Source: Myxococcota bacterium
GTDB lineage: Bacteria; Myxococcota_A; Polyangia; Palsa-1104; JAEUJZ01
Direction of reading: 5' to 3'
DNA length: 64,000 nt
Assembly: GCA_025057315.1 (NCBI GenBank)
Contig: JANWXW010000040.1
Location: 33,495 to 97,494, forward strand
Each line of letters opens with the position of its first letter. The first letter of the stretch is position 1. The notes beneath the pieces are model-generated. The model saw only the letters and a program-made list of their open reading frames with translations. It was not told the DNA's origin and made no database searches. This document shows positions 46,118 to 57,256 of this stretch, piece after piece. The translations under genes were made by a program, and so were the position numbers.

Positions 46118-46836
46118 CAAAACGCTCCCGAGCAAAGCAGGCCCCCTCCCTCGGGAAAGGGCAGGAGGGACACCCGCGTTTCCTTGTGAAAGAACCCCTT
46201 CCATGCGGCCAGGCCGATGAGCACAGCACCCCCGGCCAGCAGGCCGGCACCGACGGCATAGCCAATGATCGAGCCGCGGCCCAGGTCCTGGGCCTGCTGC
46301 CGCGCAGCGCGTTTGTCCAGCTCATCGCTGGAGGCAGTATAGGTTGCATACTGAGCGGCGGCCGCGCCGTACAGCCCCACGCCGACCCCCAGACTGGCCA
46401 CGCCGGCGGAGGCCAGGCCCAGGCCGCTGTAGAAGAACAGGCGTCCAGGCCGCGGCGCGGGGCGAGGCGGTGCTGCCTGCGGAGGGGGAGCTATGGCCCT
46501 GCGCAGGGCGGCCACGCTGCGCTCGGCCTTCTCGCGCAGCCGAGGATCGGTGTCCTCGGCCACCAGGTAGCGCCGATAGTACTCCAGCGCCTCCTGAGGC
46601 TGGCCCATCTTTTCGTAACACTTGGCCAGGTTGTATAGGATTGCAGGATCGGCACGCAGCGCGTGGGCTTGCTTGAACAGGTCGACGGCCACCGCGTAGC
46701 GCCTGCTCCGGTACGCCTCCACCGCAGCATCCACCATGCGCTGCGCCTGCTCGTCCGCAGAGGGGGCCTCCTGGGCTCGCCCCGCCACGGGCAGCGCAAG
46801 ACTCAGACCGAGCAGCAGAACGAGCGCGCGGCCCAT
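46117..46836 (-). CDS. Secreted TPR protein with C-terminal membrane helices
   Basis: A 239-residue protein with a signal peptide (LVLLLGLSLALPVAGRA). It has about two or three TPR-like units (AVEAYRSRRYAVAVDLFKQA, NLAKCYEKMGQPQEALEYY), an Ala/Pro linker and two to three hydrophobic helices (FFYSGLGLASAGVASLGVGV, SIIGYAVGAGLLAGGAVLIG). The same layout is common in myxobacterial proteins of unknown role. It lies between the beta-helix lipoprotein gene (2 nt upstream) and the binding lipoprotein gene (1-nt stop/start overlap), so the three are co-translated. Confidence 0.78.
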   Translation of the reverse strand: MGRALVLLLGLSLALPVAGRAQEAPSADEQAQRMVDAAVEAYRSRRYAVAVDLFKQAHALRADPAILYNLAKCYEKMGQPQEALEYYRRYLVAEDTDPRLREKAERSVAALRRAIAPPPQAAPPRPAPRPGRLFFYSGLGLASAGVASLGVGVGLYGAAAAQYATYTASSDELDKRAARQQAQDLGRGSIIGYAVGAGLLAGGAVLIGLAAWKGFFHKETRVSLLPFPEGGGLLCSGAF

Positions 46837-46838
46837 GG

Positions 46839-48062
46839 CTATTTTACCTCATGGCCCCCGATGTCCCAGCGGGGCCCCTGCGGCCGCGGCGTGCCGTCGA
46901 TGTCCACTTCTACATCGGCAACCCCAGGAACACCGTCGAGCTGGTCGATGCAACAGGCATTGGAACCAGCACCGCGGCGCAGCCGGAAGTCCTGGAAGCC
47001 GACAAAGTCCGGGTTGGCATGCAGCCGGTTTTCACTCCCGTTGGGAACAGCGTCCTCATCGATGGCGCTGCGCACGAGGCGACATGCCGACGAAACCTGG
47101 GAGCCCCCCACAGGGCGGCCATTGTTCACCAGGATGCTACCCTCGATGACCTTGGTGCCACCGCTGCTGCCGCACTCCACCCCGCCGATGCCACCTGGTA
47201 GGCCATTGTAGACCAGGGTCGAGAAGCGCACCCGGCCCGTGCCGCTGCTTATGCGCACACCACCTTGGTTGTTGTAAATGATAAAGCAGTTCTCAATGAG
47301 AAGATCGCCTCCTGACTCAGAGGTGACACCGCGGCTGCGATGACCATATAGGGCAGATCGCATCACAATCACATGGCAGCCCTGGCTGTAGACGCCGCTT
47401 TGCGCGCTGTCGCGCAGCCGAGAGCGCAGGACCGTCACCTGGGGGGTACTGCCCATGCCCGCCTGGCACGAGAGCGTGCTGGCAGCCCCGCCGCTCAGCT
47501 CCAGGCCGTCCAGAACCACTCTGCCCGCATAACGCACGCTGACAGCCGAGCCCCCACTCCCCTCGATGCGCGCGGTCTGCCCAGCAAAGCCCCCGGGGCC
47601 GTACAGGCTCAGGGTGCGGCTCTCCAGCACCACCGCCTCGTACGGGGCGCTGCTCGGGAAGAGATAGATCTTCCCCTTGCCCGTGCGCGCGGCCGCCTCC
47701 AGGCCCTCACGCGTCGTGCACAGGGGATCGGCCAGCGTGCCAGCGTGGACGCCGGTGCAGCGGCCGCCACGGTTGTCCACGTAGATTACGTCGCTGGTCG
47801 GGGCGCAGCTTCGGTCCGCTTGGCATATTCGGCTCTCGCAGTCGCTGCCCTCGCGACAGCCAGCGCGCATGTCCTGCGGGGGGAGCTCCCAGCGCAGGTC
47901 CCGCTCATCGGGCGCGCGGAAGTCGGCCTCTTCATGGGCTGCATCGAGCCCCTCCGACGTGCTGCAGATCTGCACTCTCGGGTTGCAGTACGCTGGATTG
48001 ATATCAGTACAGCCGGCTAGCCCAAGGAGCAACAGCACGCAGGAGCCAAGGACCCGCCGCAT
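46839..48062 (-). CDS. Right-handed beta-helix lipoprotein
   Basis: A 407-residue lipoprotein (LLLLGLAGC lipobox) with a cysteine module (CREGSDCESRICQADRSC) near residue 70-90, then a parallel beta-helix (PbH1-like) region: TLSLYGPGGFAGQTARIEGS, VLDGLELSGG, GVYSQGCHVIVMRSALYG, LLIENCFIIYNNQGGVRIS. Such proteins often bind or cut polysaccharide, but no lyase residue is evident. It is the second gene of the phosphatase-to-kinase cluster, 13 nt after the PP2C gene. Confidence 0.82.
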   Translation of the reverse strand: MRRVLGSCVLLLLGLAGCTDINPAYCNPRVQICSTSEGLDAAHEEADFRAPDERDLRWELPPQDMRAGCREGSDCESRICQADRSCAPTSDVIYVDNRGGRCTGVHAGTLADPLCTTREGLEAAARTGKGKIYLFPSSAPYEAVVLESRTLSLYGPGGFAGQTARIEGSGGSAVSVRYAGRVVLDGLELSGGAASTLSCQAGMGSTPQVTVLRSRLRDSAQSGVYSQGCHVIVMRSALYGHRSRGVTSESGGDLLIENCFIIYNNQGGVRISSGTGRVRFSTLVYNGLPGGIGGVECGSSGGTKVIEGSILVNNGRPVGGSQVSSACRLVRSAIDEDAVPNGSENRLHANPDFVGFQDFRLRRGAGSNACCIDQLDGVPGVADVEVDIDGTPRPQGPRWDIGGHEVK

Positions 48063-48075
48063 AATGATAGTATAG

Positions 48076-48867
48076 CTACAAGGGCTCCAGGCGGGCCAGA
48101 ACCACGGTGATGTTGTCTACCCCGCCGGCCTCGTTGGCCGCGGCAATGAGCCGCTCGCTGGCCCGGTCCAGGTCACGCTCGTCGAGGAGGATGTCGGCAA
48201 TTTCGGCATCCGGCACCATGCCTGTCAGCCCATCGGAGCAGAACAGGTACACATCGTGGAGCTGCGGCTGGTCTACCAGCATGTCCACCTGCACGGACTC
48301 CTTCATTCCTAGGGCCCGTACGATGACGTTCTTCTGCTGGAATTTGCCCGCCTCATCCTCCCTGAGGCGGCTCATCTTGAGATAGTCGTTGAGCAGCGAG
48401 TGGTCCTCGGTAAGCTGGATGAGCTGCTCCTTGCGCAGCCGGTAGGCACGGCTATCGCCTACATGGGCGATGACCACTTTGTCGTCCAGAAACAGGCCGG
48501 CCACGATGGTCGTCCCCATGCCATGTTGCTCTTCCTTGCGCTGCGCTGCTTCATAAATGAGCTGATTGGCCAGCTTGATGCCCACGATCAGGCGGTTGGC
48601 CTCATAGCGGATTCCCCGGTCCAGCTTGAAGGGCCAGGTCAGCTCGGCCTCGTCCTGCGTGCTCTTGAAGTACCTGCTGACGGTTTCCACCGCCATCTGC
48701 GAGGCCACCTCGCCGCTGGCATGGCCGCCCATCCCATCACAGACGATGACCAGACGTTCCTCATCGGGCAAGCCAAAGCTGTCCTCGTTGTGCTTGCGCT
48801 TCATCCCGACATGGGTCTCCCCAGAGAAGCGCACGCGCATGGTTCGCATGGGAAAGGATGAGGACAT
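48076..48867 (-). CDS. PP2C-family Ser/Thr protein phosphatase (Stp/PppA type)
   Basis: A 263-residue cytoplasmic metal-dependent phosphatase that counters Hanks-type kinases. Metal-binding motifs: HNEDSFGLPDEERLVIVCDGMGGHASGE, then VVIAHVGDSRAYRLR and LFCSDGLTGMV, and GGVDNITVVLARL at the C-terminus. It is first in a minus-strand cluster ending in a PEGA kinase gene, which suggests it acts on that kinase or its targets. Confidence 0.93.
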   Translation of the reverse strand: MSSSFPMRTMRVRFSGETHVGMKRKHNEDSFGLPDEERLVIVCDGMGGHASGEVASQMAVETVSRYFKSTQDEAELTWPFKLDRGIRYEANRLIVGIKLANQLIYEAAQRKEEQHGMGTTIVAGLFLDDKVVIAHVGDSRAYRLRKEQLIQLTEDHSLLNDYLKMSRLREDEAGKFQQKNVIVRALGMKESVQVDMLVDQPQLHDVYLFCSDGLTGMVPDAEIADILLDERDLDRASERLIAAANEAGGVDNITVVLARLEPL

Positions 48868-48915
48868 GCGTCTTCAAACATAACACAGGCGCTTTCGCGG
48901 ACGAAACGGCACCCC

Positions 48916-50106
48916 TTATGTCAGATGGGGCTCAGACTGGCGAACATGATACAGCGCCACCAGTAGACTCAGCACCATGCATCCTGTCGCTGTCAGGTAG
49001 GGCACAGCGGGGCCCAGCTGAAAGGTCCAGGTTCCCACCAGGGGGCCTAGAATCCGTCCCAGGGCACCCAGCGCATGCGAGACGCCCAGCACGCTGCCTC
49101 GTTGCTCGCCTGCAGCCTGCGAGATCAGCGACGACAGCGATGGGGTGTGTAGCCCGCTGCCAGCCGCAATGAGCACCGTGCCCACCACCAGCGAGGGGAC
49201 CTGGTAGGACAGGGCAGTGGTGCACAGACCCCCGGCCATGAGCGCGATGCCGGCAACCACCAGACGCCGCTCGCCCAACCTGGGGGCCAGCTTGCGCACT
49301 AGCATCCCCTGCACCAGGGCCATCACCACCCCCACCAGGGCAAAGAGGCGGCCCACATGCTGCCTGTCCATGCCAAAGCGCGCATGGCAAAACAGCGCAA
49401 AGACCCCTTCCATGTTGGCAAACCCAAAGGTGACCAGCAGAAACAGCCCCAGCAGCCCCGCCAGGGGCGGTGTGGACAACAGGCGCAGCAGCGCCTCGCG
49501 TGACAGGCTGCCCTGCATGCGTTTCTCATGGCGCACCGGCTCGCGCAGCAGCAGCAGCGCCAGCACCCAGTTCAGTCCGGACAGCGCCGAGGCAACAAAG
49601 AACGGCAGACGGGGCTCGACGCGCGCCAGCTCGCCACCCAGAAAGGGCCCCAGCACAAAGCCCAGACCCAGTGCTGCGCCCAGCAAACCCATGGCCCCCG
49701 CTCGTGACTGGGCGTCCGTGACGTCAGCGACATAGGCCTGCGCGGCGGACACGTTGGCACCACAGGCACCGGCCAGCGCCCGGCTCAGGAGCAACCAGGG
49801 GAAGCTCGGCGACAGGGCGTAGCCAAGCTGCGAGGCGGCAGAGCCAAAGATGGACAGCAGCAGCACCGGGCGCCGCCCCACCCGGTCCGACAGGCGTCCG
49901 AGCAGCGGCGCGCACACCAGCTGCATGATCGAATAGATGGACAGCAACCAGCCGACCTGGGGGACGGTGGCGTGAAGCTCGCGGGCGTGCAGCGGCAGAA
50001 TCGGGATGATCATGCCGAAACCAAGCAGGTCCAAAAAAACCGTAAACAGGATCACTGCCAGGCCGCGTGCGACGGTGGGCGCGGGGGCGATGGCGGAAGC
50101 GGACAT
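48916..50106 (-). CDS. MFS transporter, Tet/drug-exporter-like
   Basis: A 396-residue, 12-TM major facilitator. The first cytoplasmic loop has the family motif LLGRLSDRVGRRPVLLLS, motif C (GAALGLGFVLGPFLGG) lies in TM5, and the middle loop repeats motif A-like positions. TCR/TetA-type proton-coupled drug exporters share these. It is divergent from the M48 gene and 48 nt upstream of the PP2C gene start on the same strand. The substrate is unknown. Confidence 0.88.
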   Translation of the reverse strand: MSASAIAPAPTVARGLAVILFTVFLDLLGFGMIIPILPLHARELHATVPQVGWLLSIYSIMQLVCAPLLGRLSDRVGRRPVLLLSIFGSAASQLGYALSPSFPWLLLSRALAGACGANVSAAQAYVADVTDAQSRAGAMGLLGAALGLGFVLGPFLGGELARVEPRLPFFVASALSGLNWVLALLLLREPVRHEKRMQGSLSREALLRLLSTPPLAGLLGLFLLVTFGFANMEGVFALFCHARFGMDRQHVGRLFALVGVVMALVQGMLVRKLAPRLGERRLVVAGIALMAGGLCTTALSYQVPSLVVGTVLIAAGSGLHTPSLSSLISQAAGEQRGSVLGVSHALGALGRILGPLVGTWTFQLGPAVPYLTATGCMVLSLLVALYHVRQSEPHLT

Positions 50107-50194
50107 TCCCTAACAAGGTAACACGGGCCGCGCCCGGGCCTGGTTCCTCCCACTGGGGGCGGCCCGGCCGCGCGCTCATGCTACTCTGCGGTGG

Positions 50195-51175
50195 ATGGCT
50201 CCTCCGTATCCGCTCCCCCGGGATGAATCCCGCGTGCTCCTCTGCCGTCGCTGCCAGGCGAGGAACCGGGTGCCGCTAGAGCGAGCCTTCGGGGAGCCCG
50301 AGCGGGCGCGGTGCGGCAGCTGCCAGGCGCCGCTGCTGTGCGGCCGGGGCGCACCCCTGTCCGGCCTCACTGGGGCCGAGTACCAGCATCCACTGGACCG
50401 CCAGTCGCTGCAAGCGCTGGAGTCAGTGCCCGGCGTGTCCACGATCCTCAAGAAGCTGGTCGAGGTGACGCTCGAGCGGTACGATCGATTGTTCAATCAG
50501 TCCAGCTTTGTGCGCGTGGGTGGGGGACAGCTCTCATCGCTGGAGAGGCTGTTCGAGCGAGCAGCATACGCCCTCGGCCTGCGCGAGCTACCAGAGCTAT
50601 ACGTCTACCATGCGCCGGAGATCAACGCCTACACGGGCGGCGTCGAGCGGCCCTATGTCGCTGTGTCCAGTGCGCTGTGTGACCTGTTCACCGAGGAGGA
50701 AGTGGTAGCCGTGCTGAGCCACGAGCTGTCGCACTGGCAGTCGCAGCACGTGCTCTACAAGATCGCTGCCCGCCTGCTCACCTATGCTGCGGGCGAGATG
50801 GCTCGCTACACGCTCGGCGTCAGCAACCTGGTGCTGGTACCGCTTCAGCTGGCCCTGCTCAAGTGGGACCGCTGCTCGGAGCTGACCGCAGACCGCGGGA
50901 TGCTGCTCGCCGTGCGGAACCCCCATGTGGCGCTGCGCGTGCTGCTCCGGCTCTGCTGCGCCAGCCAGCGGCTCCAGGGCGAGCTGTCGCTGGAGCGGTT
51001 CATGCAACAGGCGCAGCAGGCGCGCGAGGCCTCCGAGGAGGGCGTGCTGGATCGCTTCTACACGCTGCTGCAGACGGTGACGCGAACCCACCCCTTTCCG
51101 CTGTGGCGCGCGGCCGAACTGTGGTCCTGGGCCTGCGACGGCGAGTACCTCAGTCTCCTTGGCCGCTACGCATAA
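50195..51175 (+). CDS. M48-family zinc metalloprotease with N-terminal zinc ribbon
   Basis: A 326-residue protease. The N-terminus has a zinc ribbon (LLCRRCQARNRVP and RCGSCQAPLLC). The catalytic HELSH (176-180) is followed by the third ligand Glu229 in SELTADRG, as in M48 (HtpX/Ste24-like) enzymes. Between them is a hydrophobic stretch of about 20 residues (LGVSNLVLVPLQLALL) that may associate with the membrane. It is convergent with the HEAT-repeat gene, 9 nt apart. The zinc ribbon fused to M48 is not rare in bacteria, but its role is unclear. Confidence 0.9.
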   Translation: MAPPYPLPRDESRVLLCRRCQARNRVPLERAFGEPERARCGSCQAPLLCGRGAPLSGLTGAEYQHPLDRQSLQALESVPGVSTILKKLVEVTLERYDRLFNQSSFVRVGGGQLSSLERLFERAAYALGLRELPELYVYHAPEINAYTGGVERPYVAVSSALCDLFTEEEVVAVLSHELSHWQSQHVLYKIAARLLTYAAGEMARYTLGVSNLVLVPLQLALLKWDRCSELTADRGMLLAVRNPHVALRVLLRLCCASQRLQGELSLERFMQQAQQAREASEEGVLDRFYTLLQTVTRTHPFPLWRAAELWSWACDGEYLSLLGRYA

Positions 51176-51184
51176 GGGGTCGGC

Positions 51185-51922
51185 TTACAGCCTGATGCGC
51201 CCCTGGGCATCCAGGCGTGCGCCCGGCAGCAAGTCGGGCAGCACCGCCGCCACCTCCTCGCGCCGCTCGGGCAGGGGCTGACCGAGCTGGGCCAGCCCCT
51301 CGGCAATGCGGACCTTGATCCGCCGCGACTCCTCGGCCTCCGACAGCATGTGGCGGAGCAGGGGCACCAGCGTCACCTCCGGAAGTCGCTGTTGCAGCAG
51401 CGACTCCACCGCCGTGTAGCGAACGCCTTCGTTCATGTCCTCCAGATACGGCAGCAGCAGCCGTGCCAGCTCCGGGTCGCGGTGCTCTCCCATAAAGTGC
51501 AGCAGCTGGATTTTTTTGCTCGGGTCGCGGACGTAGCTGTTGTCGTTCTGCTCGCACAGCTCGGCGATGACCTGGCGGAACTGCTCGCCGTGGGTGATCT
51601 TCTCCAGCACCTTGAGCGCCAGGGCCAGTGTGTCCGTCTCGCGCATATACTGCCGCAGCTGGGGCAGGATGCGCTCGCCCATGCCACACAGCACCTGGTA
51701 AACCCACTCTTTTTCCTGCTCGTCCTCGATGGACTTGTCGTATCGCATGCTGAAGCGGCGCATCAGACCCAAAATCGCCTCAGGGCTGCCATCGTCGCGC
51801 AGGGCCTCCAACGCCCGGAGGCGGTCAGGGGACTGGGCGTGTTTGTCCACCGCGCGCTGGAGGTTCTTCTTGAGCGCCCGCTCGCTGCGTCCTTCTCGCG
51901 AGAAGTAGCTAGAGAGCCTCAC
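51185..51922 (-). CDS. HEAT-repeat-like protein
   Basis: A 245-residue all-helical protein made of degenerate HEAT-type repeats (for example RLRALEALRDDGSPEAILGL, MGEHRDPELARLLLPYLEDM, YTAVESLLQQRLPEVTLVPL, RIKVRIAEGLAQLGQP). Such scaffolds mediate protein-protein contacts. The GTG start has a perfect AAGGAGGT ribosome site about 5 nt upstream. It lies 126 nt downstream of the tandem-kinase gene on the same strand, so it may share its transcript and partner with it. Confidence 0.8.
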   Translation of the reverse strand: MRLSSYFSREGRSERALKKNLQRAVDKHAQSPDRLRALEALRDDGSPEAILGLMRRFSMRYDKSIEDEQEKEWVYQVLCGMGERILPQLRQYMRETDTLALALKVLEKITHGEQFRQVIAELCEQNDNSYVRDPSKKIQLLHFMGEHRDPELARLLLPYLEDMNEGVRYTAVESLLQQRLPEVTLVPLLRHMLSEAEESRRIKVRIAEGLAQLGQPLPERREEVAAVLPDLLPGARLDAQGRIRL

Positions 51923-52048
51923 AGCCTACCTCCTTGTTGAGCTACCACGAGCCACAAGACCGGCCGCTCAGCATCACCGGTTTAGCAGTTGTCTGCATGC
52001 GCTAGATGTCTTATGCGATGAGTAGCCCAGACGCAAGGCGACCCTGCC

Positions 52049-54829
<2,781 letters not shown>

Positions 54830-55068
54830 GGTCGTTGTTTCTCATGCTAGCATAGTCCGTCTGGAGCCCCGGGCACGATGGTTGAACCCCTCTAGATATA
54901 CAGCCTCCTGCCGGTGGGAGCCATCTTGCCGCCATGACACGCCTTGGGCCGGCCTCTGCTCGGTCCGGAGGCACACGCTGCTGGGCAACCCCCATTCCCC
55001 ATCCAGCTGGGGGCCCCCAGAGGCCCAAAGGGGTTGATCAGCCTCGCTGGCGCCGCTAAGAAGCCCCT

Positions 55069-56169
55069 GTGCCCCGCCTTCTTATCGCACCGCTTGGCGG
55101 CAACCCTCCCCCTCCCTGCGCGGCCCAGCTCGCCTTGGAGCAGAGGCTGATCGAGGAGGGCGTGCACATCGACCATGCGGCCAGTGCCCAACAGGCCCTG
55201 GAGGGTGCCTGGGCGCACGACCTGCTCATCTTGACCCAGGACAAGACCAGCGATGGGGCCCCCTTGGTGGCCGAGGGGGTGCTGGCCCTACGCAGGCGCG
55301 CCGCCCAGCAGGGACGACGCCACCTGCCGGTGCTGATGCTCAGCGCGGCCCCGGAACATGACGCCGCCCATCAAGCCCGCCACCTCGGCGCCGACGACGT
55401 GTTGTCGCTGTCGCTGCCGCCCCAGCTGGCCTGCAGCCGCGTGCGCGCTTACTTGGCCCTGGCAGCCAGCAGCAGCCCCCCCCCAGCCAGCACACCGCCC
55501 CAGACCAGGTCCGTTCCATGGCACCAGGACCTGACGCGGCGTCTGGTTCACGACCTGCGCAACCCGCTGGCCGGTCTTACCTCCAACCTCTCCTACATAG
55601 AGGACCGCCTGGGACAGAGCGCCGACCCGGAGGTCCTAGAGGCCCTGGCTGACTGCCGTGCCGCCGTGGCCCGGCTGCGCCGCGCAGCAGCGATGTTGGT
55701 CGACCTTGGCCCGCTAGAACAGGGGACGCTACGGCCGCGGCTGCAGCAAGCACTGCTGGCGCCGCTGCTCCAGGACCTGCTGGACCAGCGCCTGCACGAG
55801 GCCTCGTTGCGCCAGCTCCGCCTGGTGGCCGACGTTCCCCCTGGCCATGTGGCGGCTTTTGATCCCGAACTGCTACCGCGGCTGCTGCATGCCCTGCTCG
55901 ACCACGCGCTGCGCTACGCCCAGACCGGCAGCCAGGTCCTGCTCCGCGTGCTGACCGACACCCCCGGCAGGCTCACCCTGCGGCTGGAGGCAGCCGGAGC
56001 GTGGCTGCCGCGAGACCATGGCGGGCACCTGCCCAGCGGCGTGGTGGAGGTCGGCCTGGCGCTCCACTATGCCCACCTGGTCGCCCAGGCCCACGGCGGC
56101 AGCATCCAGGTCCTGCAGGAGGCAAGCCCAGACCGCGGGCAGCAGACGGTGGCCGTGGTGATCGTTTAG
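55069..56169 (+). CDS. Histidine-kinase-like protein with degenerate receiver and ATPase motifs
   Basis: A 366-residue protein. The N-terminal part (about 1-125) has receiver-like topology but lacks the key residues: Thr56 replaces the phospho-acceptor Asp (HDLLILTQD), and Leu replaces the conserved Lys (GADDVLSLSLP). The middle has a HisKA-type H-box (LVHDLRNPLAGL, His161). In the C-terminal ATPase region the N-box reads LLDHALRYA, with His279 where Asn is expected. No DxGxG box is visible, but the last part GVVEVGLALHYAHLVAQAHGG resembles the G2 box. It may be a pseudokinase. GTG is the start. It is divergent from the tandem kinase, 239 bp away. Confidence 0.72.
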   Translation: MPRLLIAPLGGNPPPPCAAQLALEQRLIEEGVHIDHAASAQQALEGAWAHDLLILTQDKTSDGAPLVAEGVLALRRRAAQQGRRHLPVLMLSAAPEHDAAHQARHLGADDVLSLSLPPQLACSRVRAYLALAASSSPPPASTPPQTRSVPWHQDLTRRLVHDLRNPLAGLTSNLSYIEDRLGQSADPEVLEALADCRAAVARLRRAAAMLVDLGPLEQGTLRPRLQQALLAPLLQDLLDQRLHEASLRQLRLVADVPPGHVAAFDPELLPRLLHALLDHALRYAQTGSQVLLRVLTDTPGRLTLRLEAAGAWLPRDHGGHLPSGVVEVGLALHYAHLVAQAHGGSIQVLQEASPDRGQQTVAVVIV

Positions 56170-56339
56170 CCCTGGGCTGCCAGCCTCCCCCATCCCCGGC
56201 CAGCGGTGCCGCCAACCACGCCCCTGGGGGCCCACCAGGGGCGGGCGCGGCACGCCGGCTGCGCGGCCTTCGTCGATGCCCCAGCCAGCACGGTGCCCTT
56301 GTCCCCGCCGAGCCTGCATGGCGAATCGCCAGCGGGATG

Positions 56340-57149
56340 TCAGAGCGCCAAGGCCCAGCGCAGGGCTCCCAGCAGGTGCTGGCGATAGCGCTCGTCCTGC
56401 CAGACGTCCTCGCGGTGGCCCAGCGCCGTGTAGAACACCCGTCCCTGGCCATAGAAGCGGTACCAGGCCAGGGGGAAGTCGCCCGGCATCCCTGCCTCGG
56501 GATGGCCGTCGTCCGGGTGGCGGTCCAGGGACAGGAGAATCTGCGCCCGCCTGCGCGGGTTGTCTACAAACTCATAGATCTCATCGAAGATGCGGAACCG
56601 GGGCGCCAGGTGCACAACCGCCGGGTGGGTGGGATCCTCGACGTGAACCTCGACCCAGGTCTGCTCGCCGTGGGTGCGGAACTGGCCGCCCAGCATCTCC
56701 AGGAAGGCGGGCTGGTTGTGGTAGGTATCCGCGGCGCTGTGCGCCCCGAGGAAAGCACCGCCCTGCTGCACCCAGCGCAGCAGCGCGGGCAGCTCCGGCA
56801 CCCCAAGGTCCCCGGTGGTGTTGGCAAAGAACACAGCGTCAAAGTCGCGGAGTCCCTCGGGCGTCAGCAGGCGCCGCACCTCCTCGGCCGTGCGACAGTA
56901 GGTCGTCCACAGCCCGCTGCGGGCGGCCAGCTCGCCCAGCGTCTGCTCGGCGGTCGGAATGGAGCTATGGCGAAAGCCGGTGGTGTGCGTGACCACCAGG
57001 AGGCGCCGGACACCGCTTCCCCCGGCCATGTCTTCGTCGCGGCCGCCTCCCCCCGACGAGCAGCCAGCCAGAAGCATCAGGGCCGCAACCAGCGCCACGC
57101 CGCTCTGGGCTGCCCTGGGAGGCCCTATGGGATCGACATGGGGCAGCAT
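56340..57149 (-). CDS. ThuA-like domain lipoprotein
   Basis: A 269-residue protein with a lipoprotein-like signal (ALVAALMLLAGC) and a Gly/Ser-rich spacer. A class I glutamine amidotransferase-like fold of the ThuA (trehalose utilisation) family follows: LLVVTHTTGFRHSSIP, FDAVFFANTTGDLG, GGAFLGAHSAADTYHN, PLAWYRFYGQGRVFYTALGH. ThuA proteins are secreted in many bacteria, and the Cys of amidotransferases is absent. The ATG at 57149 is preferred over the longer start at 57182. It is divergent from the M1 aminopeptidase gene. Confidence 0.88.
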   Translation of the reverse strand: MLPHVDPIGPPRAAQSGVALVAALMLLAGCSSGGGGRDEDMAGGSGVRRLLVVTHTTGFRHSSIPTAEQTLGELAARSGLWTTYCRTAEEVRRLLTPEGLRDFDAVFFANTTGDLGVPELPALLRWVQQGGAFLGAHSAADTYHNQPAFLEMLGGQFRTHGEQTWVEVHVEDPTHPAVVHLAPRFRIFDEIYEFVDNPRRRAQILLSLDRHPDDGHPEAGMPGDFPLAWYRFYGQGRVFYTALGHREDVWQDERYRQHLLGALRWALAL

Positions 57150-57256
57150 GGGCCTAGGGTACCCCGATCTGCCGCCGCGCATGTGCGGGTCTGCTCTGCC
57201 GTCGCTGCCGGCGACAGCCCTTGTCAGCTGCCCCCGCGAAGTCGGATACCGGGGCC

